Origin: Actinomycetes bacterium
Lineage (GTDB): Bacteria > Actinomycetota > Actinomycetes > Streptosporangiales > Streptosporangiaceae
DNA: 33,805 nucleotides
Assembly (NCBI GenBank): GCA_025964615.1
Contig: JAOPYM010000511.1
Coordinates: 1 to 33,805, forward strand
Direction of reading: 5' to 3'
The position numbers and the translations under genes are program-made. Below the pieces are notes generated by a model that saw nothing but the letters and a program-made list of their open reading frames with translations, did no database searches and was not told the DNA's origin. Positions within the stretch are counted from its first letter, which is position 1, and every line of letters begins with the position of its first letter. Below, piece after piece: positions 6,202 through 14,904 of the stretch.

Positions 6202-8511
6202 CTAATTAACCGCGGCCACGCCCGTGATGCGGTGCAGGGCGAAACGCTGAATGGAGGCGCGGGTCGCGTCGTACGCCGTGAGAAAACCACCCTCCACCCG
6301 CACCGGCTCGACGATCCGCGAGGAGGTCTGGCCCTGCTGGTCGAGATAGCCGATCCACACCCGGGAGCCCAGCGAGACCGCCTCCCGCAGTTCCTCCACG
6401 GTCGCCATGGACGGGCCGCGCGGCGGCTCGCCCAAGGGGGCCGTGATCTGCGAGGCCTCATCGCCCGCGCGCAGTGCCCGTACCGCAGCCGCGACCACCG
6501 ACGGGTCCGGATCAGCGATCACCACCGAGGGTGCCGACCGCGCGGACGGTTCGGCCCGGTGGGCGTCCGGCCGGGTCACCACCGTCCCGCCCTCGGGCGA
6601 CTCGGCGACCGGCGCGAAGCCCATCGACCGCAGCAGTTCGAGCAGTTCTACGCGTGGCAGCCGTGAGGCGATCACGGTCGGTGCCAGCCGGTGCGCCCGC
6701 AGCACCGCGGCCCGCCGGCCGGCGAGGACCTCGTCGAGCGTCGCCGGATCGTCGCACCGCAGATATGACGAGGCGCTGCCCGCTCGCAGGTGCCCGTGCC
6801 GGCGTGCCACGTCGTCGATCAGATAGGTGAGCGGCTGGGGGACCGGGGTCGCGGAGTGCCGGGCCAGCAGATCGGCCAGTTCGGCGGCCGTACGGCCCAC
6901 ATCCAGGGCCCGCCGCACCGACGCGGGCGTGAACCGGTAGACGGTGGCGCCGCCGGTGGACTCCACGTCGGCCATCAGCGCGAGTTCCCGGCCCAGCTCG
7001 GCGACCAGCGGCCCCGGGGCGATCGCGGTGAGGTCGCCCTGGATGAAGACGTGATCGACAGGCTCGGGGAGCAGCGGTGCCAGGGCCTTGACGGGGTCAC
7101 CGTCGACGAGCGCGCGCCCCGGCGCGGCCAGTGTGCCCAGGCCCGTCACCCCGAGGACCTCGGCCTCCCGCAGCGTCCAGGCGACCAGCCGGTCCCGCAG
7201 CCCGGCGGACCGCCGGGGCTCCTGCCAGGCGAGGTACTCCTGTACGGCCGACACGCCCGGGGCGCAGGCCGTCGTGGCGAGCGCGGCCAGGGTGGCCCGG
7301 CGGACCGAGGGGGCGCTCGACCGCATCGACTCGTCGGCGAGGGCGTTGATCACCCGGTCCCGGTCGTCGCGGTCCCCGGCCAGGCCGGGCACCCGATCGG
7401 TGGTCAGCCAGGCGGTCGCCGCCTCCGCCCAGCGGTCGGCGGTCTCGCGGACCCGCCACACGTCGTATGCCCGGGTCGGCAACCACTCGCCGTCGACCCC
7501 GCTGCGGGCGAGCAGCCCGGCGGCGTAGGCGATCTCGATGAGCAGCGCGGCGACCCACTCCTCGACCTCCAGGACCTGGGCGGTGGCCCGCAGGTCCCGT
7601 ACGGCGAGCCCGCCGCTGCGCAGGACCGGGGGCGGGGCGACCCCCCACCGTTCGAGCAGGTCCTCCAGGAGCCGTACCAGGGTGAGTGCCTGGCCCCCCG
7701 CGGTCCGGTCCACCAGGTCCTTGGCACGTTCCGGACCCTCAAGCCCGGGCGGGTGCGGTGCGACCGACGAGAAGAGCCGCCCGCCGCGCAGGTGCAGGGC
7801 GACCTCGCGGGGGAGTACGACACTGCGGTCGTCGGTGGCGATCAGCAGCCCCCGGGCGAGGAGCCGCTCGATGGGAGAGTTCGCTGTGGCGACCCGTACC
7901 GAGCGCCGGGCGTCGTCCACCCGGCCCACCGGCGGACCCCAGGTGAGCCTGCCCAGAGCCGCCCGCGCCTCGGGCCCGGCATCGTCGATCAGCGGCCCGG
8001 GTTCGGCCAGCCGGTCGGCCAGCGCGGCGGCGAGCGAGGCGGGGTCGGCGAACCCGTTGGGCGATGGCACCTCGAGGTCGGCGAGCAGGCCGGTGATCCG
8101 GTCGGCCGGGTAGGTGGCGAGCGCCTCCCGGGCGAGCGGGCCGAGCCCGGCCGGGTGCGGGAGGGCATGCCGTACGCCGGGTGCGGTCCGCAGGGCCTTG
8201 TCGTCGCCCCAGACCAGGCCGCAGGTCCGGAGCCGCCGGACGGCGGGAGCGGTGGCCTTGCGATCACCGGTGGCGGAGCCGAGCGCGCGCAGCCCGACCG
8301 GCTGAGGAAGGACGAGCATGGTCTCGAGCACGGTCAGCGCGAAACGGTCGAGCCGGTCGAGGGCGCGGCCCACGCCTGCCGGATTGGTCGCCCGCGCGGC
8401 CAGCGCGCCGAGGTCGGAGGGGACGGGGTTGATCAGTTCAGGCCGTGCGGACAGCAGGGCGCGCAACTCCTCATCGGCGCGTGCCCGCAGCCAGTCCGCG
8501 TAGGTGTCCAT
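6202..8511 (-). CDS. Helicase-associated (XPB N-terminal-like) protein with C-terminal WYL-like domain
   Basis: 769 residues, related to the actinobacterial helicase-associated proteins next to XPB (M. tuberculosis Rv0862c as I recall). There is no Walker motif, so it is not itself a helicase. The N-terminal half is helical and Ala/Leu/Arg-rich. The segment PVDHVFIQGDLTAIAPGPL begins the XPB/Ssl2 N-terminal-like domain. The last 60 residues (RVWIGYLDQQGQ, ending in FALHRITGV) resemble a WYL domain, a ligand- or nucleic-acid-sensing module common in DNA-damage regulators. ATG 8511 opens MDTYADWLRARADEELRALL, the conserved start; longer frames upstream have no support. TAG stop at 6202. A role as partner or regulator of XPB is inferred. 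Confidence 0.85.
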   Translation of the reverse strand: MDTYADWLRARADEELRALLSARPELINPVPSDLGALAARATNPAGVGRALDRLDRFALTVLETMLVLPQPVGLRALGSATGDRKATAPAVRRLRTCGLVWGDDKALRTAPGVRHALPHPAGLGPLAREALATYPADRITGLLADLEVPSPNGFADPASLAAALADRLAEPGPLIDDAGPEARAALGRLTWGPPVGRVDDARRSVRVATANSPIERLLARGLLIATDDRSVVLPREVALHLRGGRLFSSVAPHPPGLEGPERAKDLVDRTAGGQALTLVRLLEDLLERWGVAPPPVLRSGGLAVRDLRATAQVLEVEEWVAALLIEIAYAAGLLARSGVDGEWLPTRAYDVWRVRETADRWAEAATAWLTTDRVPGLAGDRDDRDRVINALADESMRSSAPSVRRATLAALATTACAPGVSAVQEYLAWQEPRRSAGLRDRLVAWTLREAEVLGVTGLGTLAAPGRALVDGDPVKALAPLLPEPVDHVFIQGDLTAIAPGPLVAELGRELALMADVESTGGATVYRFTPASVRRALDVGRTAAELADLLARHSATPVPQPLTYLIDDVARRHGHLRAGSASSYLRCDDPATLDEVLAGRRAAVLRAHRLAPTVIASRLPRVELLELLRSMGFAPVAESPEGGTVVTRPDAHRAEPSARSAPSVVIADPDPSVVAAAVRALRAGDEASQITAPLGEPPRGPSMATVEELREAVSLGSRVWIGYLDQQGQTSSRIVEPVRVEGGFLTAYDATRASIQRFALHRITGVAAVN

Positions 8512-8555
8512 CCCTGCGAGCCTAATTGCGTCCGCCGCGCACGTGCGCCCCGGCG

Positions 8556-9170
8556 TCAGGCGGAGGCGCGCTGCACGGTGACCAGGCCGATGCCGAGCCT
8601 GGCCCATGCGGTGACGAAGCGCTTCTCGTCGATGCGGGTCGGCGGCTCGTACAGCGACTCGTTGGCCAGCCAGTAGTTGACGACCGCGCCGCCGAGGATG
8701 GCCGCGATCGCGGGCCAGTCCTCGTCGAGGCCCGCAAGTTCGGGCTGGGAGGACAGCCAGGTCGCGATCCCGTCGTACAGCGGGTTCACGATGCCGTCGC
8801 GCATCTCCGTCACCAGGCTGGGGAACTGGTCCAGGTCGCGGAACAGCACCCGGATCAGGTCCTGCTCCTCGCGCATCTTGGCCAGTCCCGCCTGGCAGGT
8901 CATCCGCAGCCTGACCTCGAGAGGACGCCCCTCGTAGGCGACGGCGTGCTCGAGTACGGTGTCGACCTGCTGCTTGGTTCTGGCGATGTGCTCACGCACT
9001 CCGGAGCCCAGCACCTCCTCCTTGGACCGGAAGTGCCGGTAGAGGCCGCCCGCGCCGGGAGAGAGGCCGGATGCGGCCTCGATCTCGGCGACGGAGGTCG
9101 CCGCGTAGCCGCGCTCCGCGAACAGCCGCAGCGCCTCCGAGACGATCCGCTCGCGTGTAGATCTCGTCAT
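8556..9170 (-). CDS. TetR family transcriptional regulator
   Basis: 204 residues. Residues 1-50 are a typical TetR helix-turn-helix: STRERIVSEALRLFAERGYA, then TSVAEIEAASGLSPGAGGLYRHFRSKEEVL. The remainder is a helical ligand domain. ATG 9170 is chosen over ATG 9176 because GGGGAGG is eight bases from 9170 and only two from 9176. It is divergent from the GNAT-like gene at 9260, with an 89-base gap holding an 8-bp palindrome. The effector is unknown; the neighbouring acetyltransferase-like gene is a plausible target by position. Confidence 0.92.
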   Translation of the reverse strand: MTRSTRERIVSEALRLFAERGYAATSVAEIEAASGLSPGAGGLYRHFRSKEEVLGSGVREHIARTKQQVDTVLEHAVAYEGRPLEVRLRMTCQAGLAKMREEQDLIRVLFRDLDQFPSLVTEMRDGIVNPLYDGIATWLSSQPELAGLDEDWPAIAAILGGAVVNYWLANESLYEPPTRIDEKRFVTAWARLGIGLVTVQRASA

Positions 9171-9203
9171 TCTCATATCCTCCCCGGCCACTCGAACACT
9201 AGG

Positions 9204-9211
9204 GCATATGC
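9204..9211. promoter_or_regulatory. GCATATGC palindrome in the tetR/GNAT divergent gap
   Basis: A perfect 8-bp palindrome sits in the 89-base gap between the divergent genes. On the minus strand a possible -10 box TAGTGT follows nearby. It is short and could be chance; listed as the best operator candidate in this gap. Confidence 0.25.
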
Positions 9212-9259
9212 TGCTCTGACGGTTCCACGGCGCGCTTATCTGGAAAGGGCCGGGCAGCA

Positions 9260-9742
9260 GTGGCATTCCTCCCTGAGGACTTCGTGGTACCCGAGCTGGT
9301 GGCCGGGCCCAGGTTTCGGATCAGGCCGGTCACGGTGCACGACGTCGTCAGGCTGTACGACGCCGTGATGAGCTCTCGTGAGCGGCTTTACGTCCAGTTC
9401 GGTGAGGTCTCCGACTGGCCGGCGGCCGATCTCAGCCTCGAGCAGTGCCTCATCGACGTCGCCTGGCAGCAGAAGGAGGGTGCGCTCCGGCGCTCCTTCG
9501 GCTTTGCGGTGCTGACCACCGACGAGGTGCGGATGCTCGGCTCCATCTACCTCGGGGCCTCCCGCAAGGACGGCACCGAGGCGGACGTGACCTACTGGGT
9601 GCGGGCCGGCTCGGAGGGCCTGGAGCCGGAGCTGGACGCCTTCGTCCGGGAGTGGGTCGCGACGTCCTGGCCCTTCAAGAGCGTCGGATTCCCGGGCCGG
9701 GACATCGCCTGGGCGGAGTGGGCACTGCTGCCGGCCCGGTGA
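9260..9742 (+). CDS. GNAT-like N-acetyltransferase
   Basis: 160 residues. The sequence FRIRPVTVHDVVRLYDAV opens like a GNAT acceptor-binding strand and helix. Later strands such as FGFAVLTTDEVRMLGSIYLG followed by ADVTYWVR match the GNAT beta-4/beta-5 pattern. The canonical acetyl-CoA loop (Q/RxxGxG/A) is not clear, so activity is uncertain. GTG 9260 is used, giving MAFLPEDFVVPEL. It runs divergently from tetR and may be controlled by it. Substrate unknown; the assignment rests on fold resemblance. Confidence 0.6.
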   Translation: MAFLPEDFVVPELVAGPRFRIRPVTVHDVVRLYDAVMSSRERLYVQFGEVSDWPAADLSLEQCLIDVAWQQKEGALRRSFGFAVLTTDEVRMLGSIYLGASRKDGTEADVTYWVRAGSEGLEPELDAFVREWVATSWPFKSVGFPGRDIAWAEWALLPAR

Positions 9743-9768
9743 TCTGCCGGGTTTGCGGTAGGTGACTC

Positions 9769-9813
9769 CGGGTATTTAACCCGTCACGGGACTTCGGTTC
9801 CGGACGACCGGAA
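9769..9813. terminator. Hairpin cluster downstream of the GNAT-like gene
   Basis: Three inverted repeats follow one another in the 184-base gap 9743-9926: CGGGT-ATTTA-ACCCG (9769-9783), CCCGT-C-ACGGG (9780-9790, mutually exclusive with the first) and TTCCGG-ACGA-CCGGAA (9798-9813). There is no T-tract. They may terminate the GNAT transcript, or the third may be an operator for the HAD gene. No gene is seen in the gap. Confidence 0.35.
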
Positions 9814-9913
9814 ATGACTTCTCCGGTCGGTGGAAGAATCGCCGCAAGCCCGCGTCCTCCTGCTCGGATCCCGTCGCATCGCCACTATCAGGGGGACGCG
9901 GGTGCGGGTGTCG

Positions 9914-9919
9914 TATTCT
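9914..9919 (+). promoter_or_regulatory. -10 box of a leaderless promoter (HAD gene)
   Basis: TATTCT is followed by seven bases and then GTG 9927, so transcription should start at or next to the first base of the start codon. No clear -35 box is seen. Confidence 0.55.
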
Positions 9920-9926
9920 ATCCGGC

Positions 9927-10556
9927 GTGCCCGATTTCACTGTGGGATTTGACCTTGACTTGACCCTCGCGGACACCAGATTTGGGATCGGCGCGGTCTA
10001 CGACGCACTCTCCGCCGAGACCGGGACGTTCGTGGATTCGGCACTGGTCACCGGCCGGCTCGGGCCGCCGCTGGAGACCGAACTCGCCAACTGGTTCCCG
10101 GCGGCGCAGATCCCCGCGATGGCCGACCGGTTCCGTGAGCTCTACCCGGGGATAGCCGTACCCGCCACCACGCCGATGCCCGGCGCCCGGGCCGCCGTCG
10201 ACGCCGTGCACCGCGCGGGTGGCCGGGTGCTGGTGGTCACCGCGAAGAACCAGCGCGATGCCGAGGCGACCGTGGCCTTCCTCGGCCTGCCGGTGGACCA
10301 CGTCGTGGGGTGGCTGTGGGCCACCGAGAAGGGCGCCGCGCTCCTGGAGTACGGGGCGAGTGTCTATGTCGGTGATCACGTCGGGGACGTCGACGGCGCC
10401 CGGACGGCGGGGGCGGTCAGTGTCGGCGTCGCGACCGGGCTGTTCGACGAGACCGCCCTGCGGGACTACGGGGCCGACGTGGTTCTCGCTGATCTACTCG
10501 CTTTTCCTGGCTGGCTCGAAGGTACTAGCCTTGGGGCGAATTCACCCGAGCGCTAG
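9927..10556 (+). CDS. HAD family phosphatase
   Basis: 209 residues of the HAD superfamily, phosphoglycolate-phosphatase-like. Motif I is GFDLDLTLADT with nucleophile Asp9 and acid/base Asp11. Motif II is VVTAK near residues 107-111, with threonine where Ser/Thr is expected. Motif III/IV is the conserved YVGDHVGDVDGARTAG. A helical cap lies between motifs I and II. GTG 9927 has no ribosome binding site but has a -10 box seven bases upstream, so the mRNA looks leaderless. The cold-shock gene follows after 17 bases in the same direction. Substrate is not evident. Confidence 0.85.
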   Translation: MPDFTVGFDLDLTLADTRFGIGAVYDALSAETGTFVDSALVTGRLGPPLETELANWFPAAQIPAMADRFRELYPGIAVPATTPMPGARAAVDAVHRAGGRVLVVTAKNQRDAEATVAFLGLPVDHVVGWLWATEKGAALLEYGASVYVGDHVGDVDGARTAGAVSVGVATGLFDETALRDYGADVVLADLLAFPGWLEGTSLGANSPER

Positions 10557-10573
10557 ACGAGGACAGGTCAGCT

Positions 10574-10981
10574 GTGCCCACCGGCAAGGTCAAGTGGTAC
10601 GACACCGACAAGGGTTTCGGTTTCCTCACCCGCGATGATGGCGGTGAGGTCTTCGTGCACTCCTCCGCGCTGCCCAGTGGGGTCACGGCGCTCAAGACCG
10701 GACAGCGGGTGGAGTTCGGCGTCGTCGAGGGCCGCCGAGGTCAGCAGGCCCTCTCGGTCCAGCCGATCGAGGCGCCGCCGTCGGTCGTGAAGGCCGTGGC
10801 GAAGGCCAAGCGGAAGAAGCCCGACGAGATGGTCCCCATCATCGAGGACCTGATCAAGCTCCTCGACGAGGTCTCCGAGACCTACCGGCGGGACAAGTAT
10901 CCCGACCCCCGGGAGTCCAAGAAGATCGCCTCGGTGCTCCGGGTGGTCGCCGACGAACTGGCCGGCGAACCGGCCTCCTGA
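10574..10981 (+). CDS. cspB: Cold-shock domain protein with C-terminal extension
   Basis: 135 residues. Residues 1-66 are a cold-shock domain: GKVKWYDTDKGFGFLT carries RNP1-type aromatics and EVFVHSSAL carries RNP2. Residues 67-135 are an added helical segment with a basic stretch (KAVAKAKRKK) and an acidic/helical tail. The plain 67-residue Csp lacks this. The length equals my recollection of M. tuberculosis CspB (Rv0871). It binds single-stranded nucleic acid, so likely an RNA chaperone. GTG 10574 follows a weak GGACAGG site. A GC palindrome begins one base after the TGA. Confidence 0.9.
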   Translation: MPTGKVKWYDTDKGFGFLTRDDGGEVFVHSSALPSGVTALKTGQRVEFGVVEGRRGQQALSVQPIEAPPSVVKAVAKAKRKKPDEMVPIIEDLIKLLDEVSETYRRDKYPDPRESKKIASVLRVVADELAGEPAS

Positions 10982-10993
10982 CCCCGCGCGGGG
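10982..10993 (+). terminator. GC palindrome after cspB
   Basis: CCCCGCGCGGGG is a perfect 12-bp palindrome starting directly after the cspB stop. There is no T-tract. It could terminate or protect the cspB mRNA 3' end before the leaderless promoter of the next gene. Confidence 0.4.
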
Positions 10994-11036
10994 CCCTCGC
11001 GGGCGAGCGGATGCGCGGTCATGGCGTTCGATGGGC

Positions 11037-11042
11037 GACAAT
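11037..11042 (+). promoter_or_regulatory. -10 box of a leaderless promoter (DUF3027 gene)
   Basis: GACAAT lies exactly seven bases upstream of GTG 11050. This decides the start: the longer frames from 11011 and 11044 would place coding sequence across the promoter. Confidence 0.45.
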
Positions 11043-11049
11043 CGTGAGT

Positions 11050-11856
11050 GTGAGCCCACTCGGTCAGTCTCCCGCCGCGCGCCGGTCGCGTACTCCCGTC
11101 GTCGACACCGCCTGTGCGGACGCGGTCGAGCTGGCCCGGTCGGCCGCCGAGGAGACCGCCTGGCCGCTCCAGGTCGGCGAGCACCTCGGCCTGGTGCCCG
11201 AGGGCGAGCGGGTCGTCACCCACGAGTTCGCCTGCCTGGACCCTGCCTACCGGGGCTGGCGGTGGGCCGTCACCGTGGCCCGTGCCTCCCGCGCGAAGAA
11301 CGTGACGGTCAGCGAGTGCGTGCTGCTGCCCGGCGACGGCGCGCTGCTGGCGCCGCCGTGGCTGCCCTGGATCGAGCGGCTCCGCCCTGGCGACCTCGGT
11401 CCCGGTGACCTGCTGCCCACCGCCGCCGATGACGTACGGCTCGCGCCCGGGTTCACCCAGGTCACCGACGCGACCGACCGGCAGCTGCACTGGGAGCTCG
11501 GCCTCGGCCGTCCCCGGGTGCTGTCGGCCGAGGGCCGTGAGGAGACCGCCGCCCGCTGGTACGAGGGCACGGCCGGCCCCCGCAGCCCCATCGCGACCGC
11601 CGCCCCGGCCCAGTGCTCGACCTGCGGGTTCTTCGTCCCGCTGGCCGGCGACCTGCGCCAGCTCTTCGGGGTCTGCGCCAACGAGTACGCCCCCGACGAC
11701 GGCAAGGTGGTCGCCGTCGACCACGGCTGCGGCGCCCACTCCGAGGCGGTGGTGGCCCCCTCAGCGGTGGAGTACACCCCGCCCATGCCCGACGACCTGA
11801 CCTACACGCCCCTGACGGAAGACCTCACCCCAGAAGCCGATCTGGGCCTCAGCTGA
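11050..11856 (+). CDS. DUF3027 zinc-ribbon protein
   Basis: 268 residues matching the actinobacterial DUF3027 family, of unknown function. The N-terminal half holds the conserved RWAVTVARASRAKNVTVSE. The C-terminal third has a likely zinc ribbon: Cys189-x2-Cys192 in CSTCGFF, Cys209 in GVCANEY, and Cys227 in HGCGAHSE. GTG 11050 is selected by the leaderless promoter; 11011 is the longer option. It is followed 30 bases later by the sacsin-like gene. From memory, the mycobacterial member is near serC, which also occurs in this window about 9 kb away. I infer a nucleic-acid- or protein-binding role only from the ribbon. Confidence 0.85.
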   Translation: MSPLGQSPAARRSRTPVVDTACADAVELARSAAEETAWPLQVGEHLGLVPEGERVVTHEFACLDPAYRGWRWAVTVARASRAKNVTVSECVLLPGDGALLAPPWLPWIERLRPGDLGPGDLLPTAADDVRLAPGFTQVTDATDRQLHWELGLGRPRVLSAEGREETAARWYEGTAGPRSPIATAAPAQCSTCGFFVPLAGDLRQLFGVCANEYAPDDGKVVAVDHGCGAHSEAVVAPSAVEYTPPMPDDLTYTPLTEDLTPEADLGLS

Positions 11857-11886
11857 CCCATCTATGCGCCGTGATTGCAGGGGACC

Positions 11887-14844
11887 ATGGATGACGTGTT
11901 CGGGATGGCCGGGGTCCGGGAGCGGGTGCTCGCCGGGTGGACCCGCTCGCCTGCGCGGTTCCGCGAGGACGCGAACGCCGAAGAGGACTACGCGCTCGGG
12001 GGGTACCGCGACCGGGTAGTGATCGAGCTCGCGCAGAACGCCGCCGACGCCGCGCTGCGTGCGGGGGTTCCCGGGCTGCTGCGGTTCACGCTGCGGGACG
12101 GGGTGCTGACGGCCGCCAACACGGGCGCGCCGCTGGACGCGGCCGGGGTCGAGGCGCTGTCCACGCTGCGCGCCTCGGCGAAACGGTCCGACGCCGGGGC
12201 GACCGGCCGCTTCGGGGTGGGCTTCACCGCCGTCGTCGCGGTGACCGACCGGCCCTCGATCGACGGGGTGGAGTGGTCGGCGGTACAGACCAGGGAACTG
12301 GTCGAGGGGATCCCCGAACTCGCCGAGGAGCTCCATCACCGCGACGGGCACGTCCCCGTCCTGCGCCTCCCCTTCGCCGTGCCTTCCGTCCCGGAGCCGG
12401 GGTTCGACACGGTGGTGCGGCTGCCGCTGCGCGACGACGCGGCCGAGGAGTCGGTACGGCGCGGGCTGCAGCAGGCCGGCCCTGCCCTGCTCCTCGCCCT
12501 TCCGGCGCTCCGATCCGTCGAGATCGAGATCGACGGGGTCACGCGCACCCTGAGCGCCGACCCCGCCGACCCAGCCGATCGAGGCCGCACGGTCATCGAC
12601 GGCCGGGAGTGGCGGACCGCCGAGGCCCACGGGACGCTCGATCCCAGGCTGCTCGACGACCGGCCGACCGAGGAACGGGCCCGCCCCGCCTGGCAGGTCC
12701 GCTGGGCGGTACCGGCCGGCGGCGGCCTGCCGGGTGACGTACCGGCCGTGCTGCACGCACCCACGCCGAGCGCGGAGCCGATCGGGCTGCCCGCGCTGCT
12801 CCTCGCCTCCTTCCCGCTGGCCCCCGACCGGCGTCACGTCGCGGCGGGGCCGCTCACCGACTTCCTGGTCGAACGGGCCGCCGAGGCCTACACGGATCTG
12901 CTGCGCGACCTCGGCCTGCGCGGCTCGGCGCTCCTGGACCTGGTGCCCGGCCCCATCGCCTCGGGGGCGCTGGACGCCAGGCTCCGCAGGGCCGTCCTCG
13001 CGCTGCTCCCCGACAAACCCCTGCTGCCCGGCGGGGTCCGGGGCCGGGACGCGGTCGCGGTGGACGCTCCGGTGGCCTTCCTCGAGGTGCTGTCGGAGGT
13101 GCTCCCCGGGCTGCTGACGGCGGGGTGGCCGGTCCGGCACACCGGGCTCGCGGCGCTGGGGGTACGGCGCCTGGAACTCGCCGACGTGGTGGACTCCCTG
13201 GCCGCGCTGGACCGGGATCCCGCCTGGTGGGGGCGGCTGTACGGGTCGCTCACCGGCGCGGACCTGGAGGCGCTCGGCGCGATGCCCGTACCCCTGGTTC
13301 CCGACGCGGTCCACTCGGCCGGCTTCGGCGGGGACGATCAGGTGCGGATGGTCAGGGGGCCACGGGGGCTGCTGATCGCGGCGGACGGCGTCGATCCGGC
13401 GGCGTTGAGCGTTCTGGGTCTGCGGTTCGTACACCCCGATGCCGTACACCCGCTGCTGCGGAGCCTGGGCGCCATCGAGGCCGGCCCAAGGGAGATCCTT
13501 GTCGATCCCGCCGTGCGGGCCGCCGTCGAGGACTCATTCGACGCCGACGACCCGGGGCTGGTCGCCGAGGCGGTACTGAGCCTGCTGGCGGAGGCCCATC
13601 TCGACGCGGGCGACGAGCCGTGGCTGGCGGACCTCGCGCTGCCTGGTGCGGACGGCGAGCTCTATGCGGCCGGGGAGCTCCTGCTGCCCGGCTCGCCGCT
13701 GGGCGCGGTCCTCGGCGACGACACGCCCTTCGGGGTGGTCGCGCAGGAACTGGCCGACCGGCATGGTGTGGCGGCCCTCGAGGCGGCCGGAGTGCTCGGC
13801 ACGTTCGGGATGGTGCGGGAACAGGACGTGGCGCTCACCGATCTCGGGCTCGATCTCGACGGTGAGGACGCCTGGGTCGACGAGACCCTCGACCGGCTGC
13901 CGGACCAGCCCGTACCCCCGCTGCTGCCGGAGCTGCTCGCCGTACGCGACCTGGAGCTGGTCGAGAACTGGGCGGCGGCACTGGCGCTGCTCGCCGAGCC
14001 GCCGCTGCGGGCGGCCGTGGTCGACCCCGTCTACGTGCTGCTCGGCGACGGCCGCAGGGCGACGGTCCCCTCGTACACCGCGTGGTGGCTGCGGCGGCAT
14101 CCGATCCTCAACGGCCACCGGCCGGGGGAGGTCTGCACGGCCGACGCGGATCCGCTGCTGTCGGGGCTCTACGACGTCGTGCCGGCAGGGCTGGACGCCG
14201 AGCTGCTGAAGGCCCTGGGGGTACGGACGTCGGTGGCGGAGCTGCTCGACTCGCCGGGCGGCGCCGACGAGCTCCTCGACCGCCTCGCGGACCCGTCCCG
14301 TACGGTCGGCCGCGCGCAGTTGCGGGCGCTGTGGGCGGAGCTGGCGGACGCCGCGCCGCAGGTGTCCCCGCCGGAGCTGGTCAGGGCCGTGGCGGAGGGG
14401 ATCCTGGAGGTGGTCCCCGTGCAGGACGCCCTGGTGCTCGACCGCCCCGACCTGCTCCCGCTTCTCGCCGGGCAGCCACTGGTGATCACGTCCTTCGACC
14501 GGGCGGTGTCGCTGGCGGAGCTACTGGACGTCGGCCTGGCAAGCGACGAGCTGCCCGGAGCCGTGCAGTCCACGGGCACCGAGACCGCAGTCCCCCCGGT
14601 GCTCCTCGACCTGCTGCCGGAGGCTCCGGGATCCTACCTCGCCCACGAGAAGCTGATCGTCGACGGCCATTCCGTCCCGTGGTGGTACGACGGGAACGTC
14701 CATGTCGGTGGCTCCCCGGAGGGCCTGGCCCGGGGGCTCGCCTGGGCCGCCGGCCGGTGGGGCTCCCGGTTCCTCGCCGAGGCGGTGCTCCGCTCGCCCC
14801 TCGACCTGCCCGTACTCCTGGCCGAGTCCGACCTCGACCCCTGA
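11887..14844 (+). CDS. Sacsin N-terminal-type GHKL ATPase-like protein
   Basis: 985 residues. Residues 1-230 form a GHKL (Hsp90/sacsin) ATP-binding domain: the N box VIELAQNAADAAL has Glu47, Asn51 and Asp54; ANTGAPLDAAGVEAL and the glycine loop GRFGVGFTAV (107-116) follow. The remaining 750 residues are Leu/Ala/Asp-rich and helical, without a domain I recognise. Proteins of this type occur widely in actinomycetes; ATP-dependent chaperone-like action is inferred. ATG 11887 is preferred to TTG 11875; GGGG lies just upstream but with short spacing. It ends convergently with the DUF2530 gene, and its TGA is in the first unit of a 32-bp tandem duplication. Confidence 0.85.
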   Translation: MDDVFGMAGVRERVLAGWTRSPARFREDANAEEDYALGGYRDRVVIELAQNAADAALRAGVPGLLRFTLRDGVLTAANTGAPLDAAGVEALSTLRASAKRSDAGATGRFGVGFTAVVAVTDRPSIDGVEWSAVQTRELVEGIPELAEELHHRDGHVPVLRLPFAVPSVPEPGFDTVVRLPLRDDAAEESVRRGLQQAGPALLLALPALRSVEIEIDGVTRTLSADPADPADRGRTVIDGREWRTAEAHGTLDPRLLDDRPTEERARPAWQVRWAVPAGGGLPGDVPAVLHAPTPSAEPIGLPALLLASFPLAPDRRHVAAGPLTDFLVERAAEAYTDLLRDLGLRGSALLDLVPGPIASGALDARLRRAVLALLPDKPLLPGGVRGRDAVAVDAPVAFLEVLSEVLPGLLTAGWPVRHTGLAALGVRRLELADVVDSLAALDRDPAWWGRLYGSLTGADLEALGAMPVPLVPDAVHSAGFGGDDQVRMVRGPRGLLIAADGVDPAALSVLGLRFVHPDAVHPLLRSLGAIEAGPREILVDPAVRAAVEDSFDADDPGLVAEAVLSLLAEAHLDAGDEPWLADLALPGADGELYAAGELLLPGSPLGAVLGDDTPFGVVAQELADRHGVAALEAAGVLGTFGMVREQDVALTDLGLDLDGEDAWVDETLDRLPDQPVPPLLPELLAVRDLELVENWAAALALLAEPPLRAAVVDPVYVLLGDGRRATVPSYTAWWLRRHPILNGHRPGEVCTADADPLLSGLYDVVPAGLDAELLKALGVRTSVAELLDSPGGADELLDRLADPSRTVGRAQLRALWAELADAAPQVSPPELVRAVAEGILEVVPVQDALVLDRPDLLPLLAGQPLVITSFDRAVSLAELLDVGLASDELPGAVQSTGTETAVPPVLLDLLPEAPGSYLAHEKLIVDGHSVPWWYDGNVHVGGSPEGLARGLAWAAGRWGSRFLAEAVLRSPLDLPVLLAESDLDP

Positions 14845-14904
14845 TCAGCGGGCGTGTCGTTCGGCGGCGGCCCTGATCAGCGGGCGTGCCGTTCGGCGGC
14901 GGCC
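14841..14904. repeat. 32-bp tandem duplication at a convergent gene junction
   Basis: Units 14841-14872 and 14873-14904 differ at one base (T versus C at unit position 17). Both begin CTGATCAGCGGGCGTG. Unit 1 contains the stop of the sacsin-like gene (14842-14844). Unit 2 contains the stop (14877-14879) and last codons of the DUF2530 gene. The palindromic TGATCA gives a stop on both strands. Confidence 0.9.
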
